Shown: piece by piece, positions 31,651 to 41,156 of the stretch
Layout: each line of letters starts with the position of its first letter
Position numbering within the stretch: the first letter of the stretch is position 1
NCBI RefSeq assembly: GCF_003991585.1
Contig: NZ_PQSP01000005.1
Coordinates: 1-64,000 of the forward strand
Length of the DNA: 64,000 bases
DNA from: Saezia sanguinis
Lineage (GTDB): Bacteria; Pseudomonadota; Gammaproteobacteria; Burkholderiales; Burkholderiaceae_C
Reading direction: 5' to 3'
Position numbers and translations under genes: made by a program
The notes under the pieces: model-generated
Databases searched by the model: none
Told to the model about the DNA's origin: nothing
What the model saw: the letters and a program-made list of their open reading frames with translations, nothing else

Positions 31651-31829
31651 CGTTGGCTTTCAAAAATAAATGGTTTAACTTTAAAAGTTCCACTGTAGCA
31701 GTGATTGATATGCCATGCTACCGGATTCATATTTTTTATGATGATCAGCGCAAAGTAGCCGTTGCAATCCATTTGAATTTGTGTTGACTTTTGGGCCACA
31801 GCAGCACGCATATGAGAGGAGATTTTGCG

Positions 31830-31928
31830 ATGCGGAATTATTCTTTGAAATCGTTGATTGAGCCAGTTTTTTTCATGTATACTGAAACCGGTTACTTGGA
31901 AAAGCCTTACTTATTGCGGATTTGCTAA
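31830..31928 (+). CDS. Possible 32-residue small ORF upstream of the inhibitor gene
   Basis: ATG at 31830 with a very good ribosome binding site (GAGAGGAG, 31814-31821), reading MRNYSLKSLIEPVFFMYTET and ending in TAA at 31926. A -35-like TTGACT lies about 45 bases upstream. It resembles nothing I know and could be chance. It lies in the 470-base AT-rich gap 31651-32120, which otherwise shows only a weak TGGCC/GGCCA hairpin near 31970-31987 and AACTAC/GTAGTT near 32013-32028. Confidence 0.25.
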   Translation: MRNYSLKSLIEPVFFMYTETGYLEKPYLLRIC

Positions 31929-32120
31929 GTTTTCATCCCGATACGATTCCATACCTGAGATTATAAAAATGGCCGTTTTTTTGGCCAAACGTTGTATTGA
32001 AATATCCAGGGTAACTACGGAGTTGTAGTTTTAAATTCCATTCAACTGTGACATTTGGTATGTATTGAAGTACATGGCCATGCGTTGTCATATTTTAAAT
32101 TTGTAAAACAGGAGACTTGG

Positions 32121-32678
32121 ATGAAAAAGAATGTTGGTGAAGTATTTACAGTAGAGCGTGTAGAACAGGCTGGTACAGGATATAGCTACCATCTGGTCAA
32201 ACTTGACGGCGGGTTGTCTTTGATCGACATGGATGTGGTATCCCAGTCATCTTTATCCGGAGGGCCTGTAAAACGGGTATTCAGCTTTGCAGGCATGAAG
32301 CCGGGGAAAGCAGTATTTCAACTGGCAAAATTCAGAGTGTTTGATCTTTCCAATGCTTTGTACGAAGAGGAAATGACCGTTGAAATTCAGCCTGCAGCAG
32401 GAAGCGCTAACAATGCCAATATGGTGGGCGGCTGGAGTGAACAGAAACCATTGACCAAAGAGGACAAGGCCGTATTTGACGAAGCCTTGACCGGCTTTGT
32501 CGGCGTTCAGTATGTACCGGTTTCTGTGGCAACTCAAATTGTTGCGGGTATGAATTACCGTTTTATTTGCGATGCAAAAATAGTCATTCCCAACGCACAA
32601 CCTTATAAGGCAATGGTTGAAATACATAAACCACTGCAAGGAAAGGCGATGATAACCAATATTCACCGCCTTCCATAA
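32121..32678 (+). CDS. Two-domain candidate cysteine-protease inhibitor: chagasin-like (I42) plus cystatin-like
   Basis: A 185-residue protein. Residues 4-89 resemble chagasin: GTGYSY (18-23) for the first binding loop, SGG (46-48) for the second, and FRVF (71-74) where the family has RPW/RPF, inside the typical final strands. After a short linker, residues 101-185 resemble cystatins/stefins: VGG at 102-104, a helix, then QIVAGMNY at 139-146, the QxVxG papain-binding hairpin, and a late strand VEIHKPLQG. Both folds inhibit papain-like proteases. No signal peptide is seen, so it should be cytoplasmic. I start at the ATG at 32121 because AGGAG precedes it; the frame is open 66 bases further up. 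It stands alone between minus-strand genes. Confidence 0.72.
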   Translation: MKKNVGEVFTVERVEQAGTGYSYHLVKLDGGLSLIDMDVVSQSSLSGGPVKRVFSFAGMKPGKAVFQLAKFRVFDLSNALYEEEMTVEIQPAAGSANNANMVGGWSEQKPLTKEDKAVFDEALTGFVGVQYVPVSVATQIVAGMNYRFICDAKIVIPNAQPYKAMVEIHKPLQGKAMITNIHRLP

Positions 32679-32687
32679 CGCCGTACA

Positions 32688-32724
32688 TTCACAAAACAGG
32701 TGTGCAACATGCTTGTTTTGTGAA
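32688..32724 (+). terminator. Stem-loop after the inhibitor gene
   Basis: TTCACAAAACA (32688-32698) pairs perfectly with TGTTTTGTGAA (32714-32724). No T run follows, so it may stabilise the 3' end of the transcript more than terminate it. Confidence 0.45.
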
Positions 32725-32757
32725 ATGGAAGGGAATAATTCCCTGTAAAAAACAATT

Positions 32758-32793
32758 AACAGACTGGTCAAGCAAGTATTGATCCAGTCTGTT
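32758..32793 (-). terminator. Terminator of the aminotransferase gene
   Basis: AACAGACTGGTCAA (32758-32771) pairs with TTGATCCAGTCTGTT (32779-32793) with one bulged base. On the minus strand it is followed after a few bases by TTGTTTTTTA. Confidence 0.7.
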
Positions 32794-32820
32794 ATTCAAT
32801 GAAGTACGGCGTGCAAGGGC

Positions 32821-34017
32821 TTAAGAGCGTGCCAGTTCTTCTTTAATGGTGGTTGCCAAAGCCGCAATTGCTGTATTGATCTGTTCCACCGATGCGGTAA
32901 CATAAGACAAGCGCATGTGGTTTTGTTCCGGGGCATTGGCGTAAAACGCTGCGCCGGGCACATAGGCCACATTGTGGGCAATGGCACGCGGGAACATGTC
33001 CATGGTGTTGATCTGTTTGGGCAGATCCAGCCACAGGAACATGCCGCCAACGGGTCGTGTCCATGTCACACCCAGCCCGGTCATTTCACGCTCCAGCGCT
33101 GCCAGCATGGCGTCGCGTTTTTCTTTGTAGAGCGCGCGGATGGTCGGCACGTGCTGGTCCAGGAAACCGTCTTTAATGACTTCATATACAATGCGCTGGT
33201 TGAAGGTCGGGGCGTGCAGGTCTGCGGCCATTTTGGCAAACAGCAGTTTGCTGAAAATGGCTTTTGGTGCAACCAGATAACCCATGCGCAGGCCTGGTGC
33301 CAGCACCTTGGAGAATGAACCCAGATAGATATTTTGCTCAGGTGCGCGCGAAGTCAGCGAGGCCGGTGGCGGCGCTTCAAACCACAGGTCGCCATAAGGG
33401 TTATCTTCAACCAGCGGAATGCCAAGCTGCTGTGCTTCCTGTGCCAGGGCGGCACGGCGCTCATCATTCATGAAGCGGCCGGTTGGGTTCTGGAAATTGG
33501 GCAGAACATACATGAAGCGCGCTTTTTGTGCGCCGGTTCCGGCTTTTTCTCTTAGGTCTGCAGGGATGGGGCCGCAGTCGTCACTTTGCACACTGTCCAC
33601 GACCGGCTCCATGGGGCAGAATGCCTGTAGGGCACCCATATACGTCGGGGTTTCAACCAGAATGCGGCTGCCGCAATCCAGCAATACTTTGGCAATCAGG
33701 TCCAGCCCTTGTTGCGAGCCGGTTGTGATGATGACCTGATCGGCATCCACTTTCATTCCCTGCTTTTTCAGGTCGTTGGCAACCCATTCGCGCAGTGGGG
33801 CGTAACCTTCTCCGGCGGAGTATTGCAATGCGTCAGACCCTGCACTGGACAGCACCTGCTGGCAGGCACGCGCCATCATTTCAACCGGGAACGTCTGTGC
33901 GGCTGGCAAACCGCCAGCCAGCGAAATGATCTGAGGGTTTTCTGTCAGCTTGAGCAACCCCTGGACGATGCCCGGATCAAATGTTTTAACGCGTTGTGCT
34001 AGTGTCCATTCTGTCAT
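32821..34017 (-). CDS. PLP-dependent aminotransferase, class I/II
   Basis: A 398-residue fold-type-I aminotransferase of the group that includes 2-aminoadipate, valine-pyruvate and aromatic aminotransferases (the catalytic half of MocR is related). Visible: SLAGGLPAAQTFP, TTGSQQGLDLIAKVLLD, the FMYVLPNFQNPTGRFM loop, and GSFSKVLAPGLRMGY with the PLP lysine. The substrate cannot be read from the sequence. It lies 73 bases after a DMT exporter gene on the same strand, and both are divergent from a MocR regulator. Confidence 0.87.
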   Translation of the reverse strand: MTEWTLAQRVKTFDPGIVQGLLKLTENPQIISLAGGLPAAQTFPVEMMARACQQVLSSAGSDALQYSAGEGYAPLREWVANDLKKQGMKVDADQVIITTGSQQGLDLIAKVLLDCGSRILVETPTYMGALQAFCPMEPVVDSVQSDDCGPIPADLREKAGTGAQKARFMYVLPNFQNPTGRFMNDERRAALAQEAQQLGIPLVEDNPYGDLWFEAPPPASLTSRAPEQNIYLGSFSKVLAPGLRMGYLVAPKAIFSKLLFAKMAADLHAPTFNQRIVYEVIKDGFLDQHVPTIRALYKEKRDAMLAALEREMTGLGVTWTRPVGGMFLWLDLPKQINTMDMFPRAIAHNVAYVPGAAFYANAPEQNHMRLSYVTASVEQINTAIAALATTIKEELARS

Positions 34018-34090
34018 GCTAATTCCTGTTTTTATATAAAAGTGAGATGATGAAATGTTTTGTTAATGATAGTGCGGCCTTGAAAACTGC

Positions 34091-34990
34091 TTATTTCGGT
34101 ATGGCATGGCGTTTGCCGATCATAACGACGATCACAACGGCTGCGGCAAACACCAAAGCGGTCGGGTCAAACGCTTCTCCCAGCAGGGGAATCGCTATCA
34201 GAATGCTGAGAAAGGGTTGAAACAACTGCAACTGGCTGACGCGCAGCGGCCCGCCTAGGTGAAGCCCACGGTACCAGGCAAAAAAGCCAGCCCACATCGA
34301 AAAAATACCGGTATAGGCAAAACCGATCCAGGCACTGGTGTCCACCGGGGCTTGCGGCCAGCTCATGAGTGTGCCCGGAATGGTGATGGGCAAACCGAGG
34401 ATGCATATCCAGCAGATGGTTTGCTCTGCACCCAGTGCCGGGGTGACTCGTGCGCCGTAAGCATACCCGATCGCGGCAAAAATGATTGCAGCAATCAGGT
34501 ACAGGTCTGCCGTTTCCAGCGCAAAACCATGCCCTTGCTGATAAGCGCGCAGCATCGAAAAGCCCATGGTCAAAGCGGCGCCCAGAAAGGCACAGACCCA
34601 GAACAGCGGGCGCGCCCTGAGCTTGAGAATGCAGGCCACAACAATGGCCGTTGCCAAGGGTGCCAAAGCGGTGATAACGGCGGCGTGTGTTGCAGACACC
34701 TGCCGCATGGCCATTCCCAGAAACAGGGGCCAGCCAATGACATTGCCAACGACCGCCAGGCTCAGCGATGTCCATTGCATACGCCCTTTGGGCCAGGGGG
34801 AGCGTACAGCCGCCAGAAAGATGATGGAAAGCATACCAGCCACAAAGGCGCGCCCGAAGGCAATGAACCATGGAGAGAGTTGCGGGTTGGAGGCATCTCC
34901 GGTTGCCAAGCGCGTCATAGGTACGGTTGCCGCAAAAATAGCAACACCTAAAAAACCAAGCCAAAGTCCACGGGTTTCACTGCGCATCAT
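34091..34990 (-). CDS. DMT-superfamily transporter (EamA)
   Basis: A 299-residue inner-membrane protein with two EamA repeats of five helices each (about residues 1-135 and 150-290). EamA proteins mostly export amino acids or metabolites. The start is ATG at 34990 or 34987; a TTG at 34993 also exists. It is the first gene downstream of the MocR operator region on the minus strand, followed by the aminotransferase gene, so an amino-acid-related substrate is likely. Confidence 0.85.
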   Translation of the reverse strand: MMRSETRGLWLGFLGVAIFAATVPMTRLATGDASNPQLSPWFIAFGRAFVAGMLSIIFLAAVRSPWPKGRMQWTSLSLAVVGNVIGWPLFLGMAMRQVSATHAAVITALAPLATAIVVACILKLRARPLFWVCAFLGAALTMGFSMLRAYQQGHGFALETADLYLIAAIIFAAIGYAYGARVTPALGAEQTICWICILGLPITIPGTLMSWPQAPVDTSAWIGFAYTGIFSMWAGFFAWYRGLHLGGPLRVSQLQLFQPFLSILIAIPLLGEAFDPTALVFAAAVVIVVMIGKRHAIPK

Positions 34991-35043
34991 CAACGGGAGT
35001 CAAAAAAGTGTTTTGTATGAAGGCTTTACTTTATAAAAAGAAA

Positions 35044-35110
35044 CCAGTACAGTCCCAATACAGTAATGCAATCAATTCCCGACTCTGTATTGGTTAATTT
35101 ACCAATACAG
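35044..35110. promoter_or_regulatory. Operator array between the DMT transporter and mocR genes
   Basis: Four copies of a 9-base motif in the 142-base divergent gap: CCAGTACAG (35044-35052), CCAATACAG (35055-35063), inverted CTGTATTGG (35085-35093) and CCAATACAG (35102-35110). The last two form a perfect inverted repeat with an 8-base spacer. Direct plus inverted repeats of this kind between a MocR gene and its target are typical of PdxR/GabR-type control. Confidence 0.75.
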
Positions 35111-35132
35111 AAGGGGAAAGGATAAAGATCCG

Positions 35133-36596
35133 ATGTTAACGAGAACCTCTTCCCAAACGTTGACCGAACAACTGGTCAACCGGTATACATGGCAGATTCA
35201 GGAGGGCGTATTGCTGCCGGGTGCGCGTCTGCCTTCTGTGCGCGAGTGTGCCCGGCGCCATGGCGTCAGCCCGTATACCGTGGTTGCCGCTTATGACCAG
35301 TTGCAGGCGCAAGGGTTGGTGGAAGCGCGAAAACAACGCGGGTTTTATGTGCGTGATGTGTCCCATGATCTGCAGCATAACCATGCTGCGCATAACCGGT
35401 CTTCTGCCAATAGCGCAGATGTGCATGCGCCGGTCAATGCGGTGGCATTGATTCGTGGCATGATGCAGCCGTGGCCCGGCTTTCAGGACCGCCCGATGCC
35501 GGGTTCCGGAGCGCTGCCGGTGGAGTGGCTGGAGAATTCATTTTTGGGCATGGCTTTGCGCCGCGCCAGCAGTGCCAAGCTGTTCAATGACATGAGCCTG
35601 CGTTATGGTGAGCCCGCCGGAGACCGGCTGCTGCGTGAAATGCTGGCACATCGCCTGGCACAGTATGATGTGGTGGCGCATGCTGACCAGATTGTGACGA
35701 CCATTGGCGCCACCCAGGCGCTGGATATCATCACGCGCACATTGTTGCAGTCGGGCGATGCGGTGATGGTGGAAGAGCCGGGCTGGTCGGTGGAGTTTGC
35801 GCGGCTGGTTTCTTTGGGGATGCGCGTGCTGCCGGTGCCGCGTGGCCCGCAGGGGCCGGACTTGAGCGTGGTGCAGCATTATTGTGAAGAGTTTCATCCG
35901 CGCCTGTATGTCAGCGTCAGTGTGTTGCATAACCCGACCGGTACCTGCCTGTCGCCGATGACGGCGCATCAAATGCTGCAACTGGCGCAGCAATACGATT
36001 TTTATATTGCAGAAGATGATACCTATGCCTCTTTTGCCCCAGCACATATGACGCGTGTGAGTGTACTCGATGGATTGGTGAGGACGATCTATGTGGGCGG
36101 GTTTTCCAAGATACTCGCGCCCAACTGGCGCGTAGGTTATTTGGCTGCTGCGCCGGCGCTGGTTGACCGGCTGATTGCCACCAAACTGATTTCAACGCTG
36201 ACCACACCTTCGCTGATGGAGCGTGCACTGGCATACAGCCTGGAGCAGGGGCAGGTGCGCCGACACGCTGAACGGCTGCGCGAGCGGCTGGATGCCGCAC
36301 GGGTGCGCAGTGTCCGGTTGGCGGAAAAAGCCGGCTGCCAGTTTATTTTTGATCCGGCCGGTCTGTTTGGCTGGGTGGATACCGGCGTTGATACGGCAGC
36401 GCTTGCGCAGCGCATGGCCGATATGGGCTGGCTGCTTGCGCCGGGGGCGCTGTTCATGGTCAACTCGGGCGCTTCTACCTATATGCGTATCAACTTTGCA
36501 ACCTCCCAGGATGCCCGGTTCTGGCAGGATTTTGAGCGTGCACGCGATGCCATGTGCAGCAAAGCGCCTCAAAACAGGGGTAAAGTATCGCCCTGA
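35133..36596 (+). CDS. MocR/PdxR-family transcriptional regulator (GntR HTH plus aminotransferase domain)
   Basis: A 487-residue fusion: GntR winged helix at residues about 10-75 (GARLPSVRECARRHGVSPYT, TVVAAYDQLQAQGLVEARKQ), then a fold-type-I aminotransferase domain with VTTIGATQALDIITRT and GGFSKILAPNWRVGY holding the PLP lysine. MocR proteins sense PLP or amino-acid-PLP adducts. It is divergent from the DMT transporter/aminotransferase operon, which it presumably controls through the four repeats in between. AAGGGGAAAGG precedes the ATG. Its 3' end overlaps the converging dinB gene by 28 bases. Confidence 0.9.
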   Translation: MLTRTSSQTLTEQLVNRYTWQIQEGVLLPGARLPSVRECARRHGVSPYTVVAAYDQLQAQGLVEARKQRGFYVRDVSHDLQHNHAAHNRSSANSADVHAPVNAVALIRGMMQPWPGFQDRPMPGSGALPVEWLENSFLGMALRRASSAKLFNDMSLRYGEPAGDRLLREMLAHRLAQYDVVAHADQIVTTIGATQALDIITRTLLQSGDAVMVEEPGWSVEFARLVSLGMRVLPVPRGPQGPDLSVVQHYCEEFHPRLYVSVSVLHNPTGTCLSPMTAHQMLQLAQQYDFYIAEDDTYASFAPAHMTRVSVLDGLVRTIYVGGFSKILAPNWRVGYLAAAPALVDRLIATKLISTLTTPSLMERALAYSLEQGQVRRHAERLRERLDAARVRSVRLAEKAGCQFIFDPAGLFGWVDTGVDTAALAQRMADMGWLLAPGALFMVNSGASTYMRINFATSQDARFWQDFERARDAMCSKAPQNRGKVSP

Positions 36597-37765
36597 TCAA
36601 GTGCCGTGGTGTTTTGTTCCGGCGAGTAGGGCGTCAACGTGCCTATCCGTACCCCCAGCAGGCGCAGTTTTCGGCTGAACTCAATGCGTTTAAGGCATTG
36701 GCCTGCCACTTGCCGGATCACTCTGGCGTCCCCCGTAGGGTAAGGAATGGTGATGGCGCGTGTTACGGTCTGAAAGTTGTCAAACTTCAGCTTCACGCCA
36801 ATATTGCGCCCGACAAAACCTTTTGCACTTAGGTCCTTGGCCACCTGCTGGCACAGGCGGGTGAAGGTTTCTCCCAGCAACTGTTTATCGCGCTTAACGT
36901 GCAGGTCGTGTTCAAAAGTCGTCTCGCGGCTGACACTTTGTATCAGCCGTTCGGTTTCTATGATGCGTTCATCATGCCCCAGTGCCGTTTCGTGCAGCCA
37001 GACGCCATAACGGTGCCCGAAGTGCTGCATCAGCGTTGTGACAGGTGTTTGAGCCAGTTCGCCAATGGTGATGATGTTCAGGTCATGCAGTTTCTGGGTG
37101 GCGCGCGGGCCAATGCCGTTGACACGCGCCACCGGCAGCGGCCAGATGCGCTCAGGAATATCCTGCGCGCGCAGCAGGGTCAGGCCATTGGGTTTTTCCA
37201 GGTCGGAACACAGTTTAGAGAGGAGTTTGTTGGGCGTAATGCCAATAGAACAGCTCAGTTGCGTGGCCTGCCTGACATTATCCTTGATTGCCTGCGCAAT
37301 GCGTCTGGCGCCGGCCATAGGGTCGGTTGGGGTGGAGGCGTCAATGTCGGGGATATCGGTCAGGTCAATGTAAATCTCGTCAATTCCACGGTCTTCAATC
37401 ACCGGGGCAATCTCTCGCACGGCAGCTTTGAATAAACGGGAAAAATGCCGGTAGCGGTCAAAATCTGCCGGCAGTAAAAACGCGTCTGGCGCAAGCGCAG
37501 CTGCCTTCATGATGCCCATGGCCGAGTGAACCCCGAATGCTCTGGCTTCATAAGTGGCCGTGGTGATGACACCACGCCCGGTATAGTCTTTCAGGCGTGG
37601 CCATTGGGCCAAAGGCAGATCTGTTTCGGTGACTTCTCCAGCATGTCTTTTGCGCCCGCCGATGACAACCGGCAGGCCTTTGAGCTGTGGGTAGCGTAGC
37701 AGCTCGACAGATGCATAAAAAGCATCCATATCCAGGTGAGCGATGTAACGTTGTGGGCCGGTCAT
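36569..37765 (-). CDS. dinB: DNA polymerase IV (Y family)
   Basis: Translesion polymerase for minor-groove lesions. HLDMDAFYASVE holds the first metal-binding aspartate, DEIYIDLTD the catalytic Asp-Glu pair, and GIGPRATQKL the HhH thumb. The extreme C terminus QGDTLPLF is a beta-clamp binding motif. The palm carries a short insert (RHAGEVTETDLPLAQWPRLK) which I believe is usual in this bacterial group. I start at the ATG at 37765 (398 residues); the frame stays open 49 codons upstream but that part is unlike DinB. I found no LexA box before it. Confidence 0.92.
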   Translation of the reverse strand: MTGPQRYIAHLDMDAFYASVELLRYPQLKGLPVVIGGRKRHAGEVTETDLPLAQWPRLKDYTGRGVITTATYEARAFGVHSAMGIMKAAALAPDAFLLPADFDRYRHFSRLFKAAVREIAPVIEDRGIDEIYIDLTDIPDIDASTPTDPMAGARRIAQAIKDNVRQATQLSCSIGITPNKLLSKLCSDLEKPNGLTLLRAQDIPERIWPLPVARVNGIGPRATQKLHDLNIITIGELAQTPVTTLMQHFGHRYGVWLHETALGHDERIIETERLIQSVSRETTFEHDLHVKRDKQLLGETFTRLCQQVAKDLSAKGFVGRNIGVKLKFDNFQTVTRAITIPYPTGDARVIRQVAGQCLKRIEFSRKLRLLGVRIGTLTPYSPEQNTTALDQGDTLPLF

Positions 37766-37796
37766 GGTTGTTACTGCTTTGCAAGGCACAGAATCG

Positions 37797-38159
37797 CTAC
37801 GTTGTAGGGGGAACAACCTGTATGCGGATTTCCTGTAGGGAGATACCGGTTTTTCCCAGTGATTGCAGCATGAGGGGCTGCAATTGGCGTAGTTTAGCTG
37901 CCACAGCCGCATTATCGGCTAAAAGTACCCAGTAAGCATGAGGCGCGGCTGCGGTTTCGCCGCCAGAGGCGGGCGTAGTGTCGGTGCTAAATTCCACCGG
38001 GCCGGCATGTACGGCTTTGCGCATGGCCGGGGCGATAAGGGGCAGCACGGCCTGCAGGCATTGTTTTGATAGCTGCAGGCGCGCAGTTAATTGTGTCAGT
38101 GCGGGGGACTGGTCAAGCACTTGCTGAACAGTTCGGGCACCGGGATGACGGGATTTCAT
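37797..38159 (-). CDS. dciA: DciA-like protein (DUF721)
   Basis: A 120-residue small basic protein of the DUF721 family, which is placed next to secA in many betaproteobacteria. DciA loads the replicative helicase DnaB in bacteria lacking DnaC. The sequence shows the KH-like core, with LSKQCLQAVLPLIAPAMRKA and AYWVLLADNAAVAAKLRQLQ. It lies 31 bases upstream of dinB on the same strand and divergent from secA. Assignment rests on context and overall pattern; no single motif proves it. Confidence 0.75.
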   Translation of the reverse strand: MKSRHPGARTVQQVLDQSPALTQLTARLQLSKQCLQAVLPLIAPAMRKAVHAGPVEFSTDTTPASGGETAAAPHAYWVLLADNAAVAAKLRQLQPLMLQSLGKTGISLQEIRIQVVPPTT

Positions 38160-38365
38160 AAAAAGACGAACTTTTGCAGGTAAAAATGCACAGATATATG
38201 TGAAATATAGCAGTTATGACCAGATAATTGGCTACAGGCTGTAAAATCGACAGATTGACTGGGTGGCAGGTGGCAAACCCCTTAAGGTTTAAAGTCTGAC
38301 ATATTATTTAGTTTTTAATTGAAAGAACACCGGGGGTGATGCCTGATGGATCACTTTCGAGCATT

Positions 38366-41107
38366 ATGGCCAATTTCCTTACCAAGATTTTCAGTAGTCG
38401 CAATGACCGTTTGTTGAAACAGTACCGCAAACTTGTTGCCAAGATCAACGTGCTGGAGCCTCAACTGGAAAGCCTGACAAATGAACAGTTGCGGGCGAAA
38501 ACAGATGAGTTCCGTGACCGGCTGCAAAAGGGTGAAACTCTGGACAGCCTGCTGCCCGAAGCGTTTGCCGTTGTACGGGAAGGCAGCAAGCGGGTTCTTA
38601 AAATGCGGCATTTTGATGTGCAGATGCTCGGTGGCATCGCGCTGCATCAGGGCAAGATTTCGGAAATGGGCACCGGTGAAGGTAAAACGCTGATGTCCAC
38701 ATTGCCGGTGTATCTGAATGCGCTGGCCGGTAAGGGCGTGCATGTGGTGACAGTCAATGATTACCTGGCACGGCGCGATGCGACCGATATGGGGCGGCTG
38801 TATAACTTTCTGGGGCTGACGGTGGGCATCAACATGGCCTATATTCCCAAAGAGGACAAACAGGCTGCTTACGCTGCGGATGTGACCTATGGCACCAACA
38901 ATGAGTATGGGTTTGACTATCTGCGCGACAACATGGTTTATGACAAGAATGAGCGTGTACAGCGCAAGCTGAACTATGCGATTGTCGACGAAGTGGACTC
39001 CATTTTGATTGACGAGGCCAGAACGCCGCTAATCATCAGCGGCCAGGCCGAAGACCAGACAACGCTGTATTTGCAGATGAATCAGATTGCACCGCTGCTG
39101 AAAAAGCAGATTGGTGAAGAAGACCCGCGTACTGGTGAAGGCGTGATTGAGCCGGGCGACTTTACCATTGATGAAAAGTCGCGCAATGTGACGCTGACGG
39201 ATCAGGGCTACGAAAAAGCGGAAAGCATTCTGGTACAGCAGGGGCTGATTACCGAAGGCGCGTCGCTGTATGACCCGCAGCATATTGCGCTGATTCACCA
39301 TTTGTATGCAGCACTGCGGGCACATAATCTGTATTTCCGCGACCAGCACTATGTGGTGCAGGATGGCGAAGTGATCATCGTGGATGAATTCACCGGGCGT
39401 TTGATGCAGGGGCGGCGCTGGTCGGAAGGGTTGCACCAGGCAGTGGAAGCCAAAGAAGGGGTGAAGATTCAGGCCGAAAACCAGACCATGGCCTCGATCA
39501 CATTCCAGAACTACTTCCGTATGTATGAAAAACTGGGCGGCATGACCGGGACGGCAGATACCGAAGCGTATGAGTTCCAGCAGATTTATGGTCTGGAAAC
39601 CGTCATTATTCCGCCGAACAAGCCCAGCCAGCGGGTGGACAATCTGGACCGCGTGTATAAAACCTCTGATGAACGGTATGAGGCGGTGCTGGAAGATATT
39701 CGCGAATGTTACCAGCGCGGGCAGCCGGTGCTGGTTGGCACCACATCGATTGAAAACTCGGAGCTGATTTCCGCCATGCTGACCAAGGCCAAGCTCCCGC
39801 ATCAGGTGCTGAATGCCAAACAGCATGAAAAAGAAGCGCATATCATTACCCAGGCCGGGCGTCCGAAGATGATTACCATTGCGACCAACATGGCTGGCCG
39901 TGGTACCGACATTGTGCTGGGGGGCAATATCCAGAAAGATATTGAAGCCATTGAGGTGGATGAAAGCATTTCAGACACCGAGAAGGCACAGCGCATTCAG
40001 GCTTTGCGTGATGAGTGGAAGCAACTGCATGAGCAGGTGATCAGCCTGGGCGGTTTGCGCATCATTGCGACCGAGCGTCATGAAAGCCGTCGTATTGATA
40101 ACCAATTGCGTGGCCGTTCAGGGCGGCAGGGTGATCCGGGGTCGTCACGCTTTTATCTGAGTCTGGATGATCCGTTGCTGCGTATTTTTGCCGCAGACCG
40201 GGTACGTGCGATCATGGAGCGTCTGAAGATACCGCGCGGCGAAGCCATTGAGGCGGGCATTGTGACACGCTCTATCGAGAGCGCGCAGCGCAAGGTCGAA
40301 GGGCGCAACTTTGACATCCGCAAACAGTTGCTGGACTTTGATGATGTGGCCAATGACCAGCGCCGTGCCATATATGAACTGCGCAATGCGATTCTGGACA
40401 CCGAAGATGTGACGGAGCATATCAGTACCATGCGTGAAAACGCGGTGACCGATATGGTCCGCATGTATGTGCCTGAGCAAAGTCTGGAAGAACAATGGGA
40501 TCTGGCCGGGCTTGAGCGTGCCTTGCACGATGAGTTCCATCTGGATGTGTTCCTGAAAGCCATTATCGGGGACAGCTCGGATTTTGATGCGCAGGATTTA
40601 CTGGAAAAAGTGCTTGAGGCTGCCAATGAGGCCTTTAACGGTAAAGTGGAACTGGTAGGGAAAGTCAATTTCATGCCTTTTGAAAAAGCGATTCTGCTGC
40701 AGACACTGGATAACGACTGGCGTGAGCATCTGGCTGCACTTGATTATCTGCGTCAGGGGATTCACCTGCGCGGGTATGCCCAGAAGCAGCCTAAGCAGGA
40801 ATACAAACGTGAGGCATTCCAGTTGTTTGGCCTGATGTTGGACCGGGTCCGCGATGAGGTCACGCGTGTGCTGATGCGGGTCAAGATCCAGATGCCGGAA
40901 GAACAACAACCGGTGAACCTGAGTGCGCCACCGGCACCTGCTGTACATAACCTGACGTATACCGCGCCGACCGATACAGGCGGGGTCGAGTCATTGACAG
41001 ACCCGTCCACCATGGTGAATGATATTTACGCAGGCGTCGGGCGCAACGATCCCTGCCCGTGCGGCAGCGGCAAAAAATTCAAACAGTGCCATGGACGGCT
41101 GCGTTGA
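38366..41107 (+). CDS. secA: Preprotein translocase ATPase SecA
   Basis: Motor of the Sec export pathway, 913 residues. Walker [31 protein letters not shown] (Walker B and beyond), the preprotein cross-linking domain, [16 protein letters not shown] in the second nucleotide-binding fold, and the C-terminal zinc-binding tail [14 protein letters not shown] that contacts SecB and lipids. I start at the ATG at 38366, giving the family N terminus [20 protein letters not shown]; an upstream in-frame ATG adds ten unlikely residues. The 206-base gap before it shows no gene. Confidence 0.97.
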   Translation: MANFLTKIFSSRNDRLLKQYRKLVAKINVLEPQLESLTNEQLRAKTDEFRDRLQKGETLDSLLPEAFAVVREGSKRVLKMRHFDVQMLGGIALHQGKISEMGTGEGKTLMSTLPVYLNALAGKGVHVVTVNDYLARRDATDMGRLYNFLGLTVGINMAYIPKEDKQAAYAADVTYGTNNEYGFDYLRDNMVYDKNERVQRKLNYAIVDEVDSILIDEARTPLIISGQAEDQTTLYLQMNQIAPLLKKQIGEEDPRTGEGVIEPGDFTIDEKSRNVTLTDQGYEKAESILVQQGLITEGASLYDPQHIALIHHLYAALRAHNLYFRDQHYVVQDGEVIIVDEFTGRLMQGRRWSEGLHQAVEAKEGVKIQAENQTMASITFQNYFRMYEKLGGMTGTADTEAYEFQQIYGLETVIIPPNKPSQRVDNLDRVYKTSDERYEAVLEDIRECYQRGQPVLVGTTSIENSELISAMLTKAKLPHQVLNAKQHEKEAHIITQAGRPKMITIATNMAGRGTDIVLGGNIQKDIEAIEVDESISDTEKAQRIQALRDEWKQLHEQVISLGGLRIIATERHESRRIDNQLRGRSGRQGDPGSSRFYLSLDDPLLRIFAADRVRAIMERLKIPRGEAIEAGIVTRSIESAQRKVEGRNFDIRKQLLDFDDVANDQRRAIYELRNAILDTEDVTEHISTMRENAVTDMVRMYVPEQSLEEQWDLAGLERALHDEFHLDVFLKAIIGDSSDFDAQDLLEKVLEAANEAFNGKVELVGKVNFMPFEKAILLQTLDNDWREHLAALDYLRQGIHLRGYAQKQPKQEYKREAFQLFGLMLDRVRDEVTRVLMRVKIQMPEEQQPVNLSAPPAPAVHNLTYTAPTDTGGVESLTDPSTMVNDIYAGVGRNDPCPCGSGKKFKQCHGRLR

Positions 41108-41131
41108 TGCGTGCCATTGTTTTGAAACGGG

Positions 41132-41156
41132 AAAAGGGGCGCAAGCCCCTTTTTTC
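41132..41156 (+). terminator. Terminator after secA
   Basis: AAAAGGGGC and GCCCCTTTT form the stem around a GCAA tetraloop, followed by a T run. Confidence 0.93.

Noticed and set aside
37766..37830. Possible LexA box before dinB (CTG...CACAG near 37774-37791)
   Set aside because: The half-sites are spaced two bases too far apart compared with CTGT-N8-ACAG, so it does not qualify.
37766..37912. 49-residue upstream extension of DinB
   Set aside because: It overlaps dciA and is unlike the DinB N terminus; MTGPQRYIAHLDMDAF fits directly.
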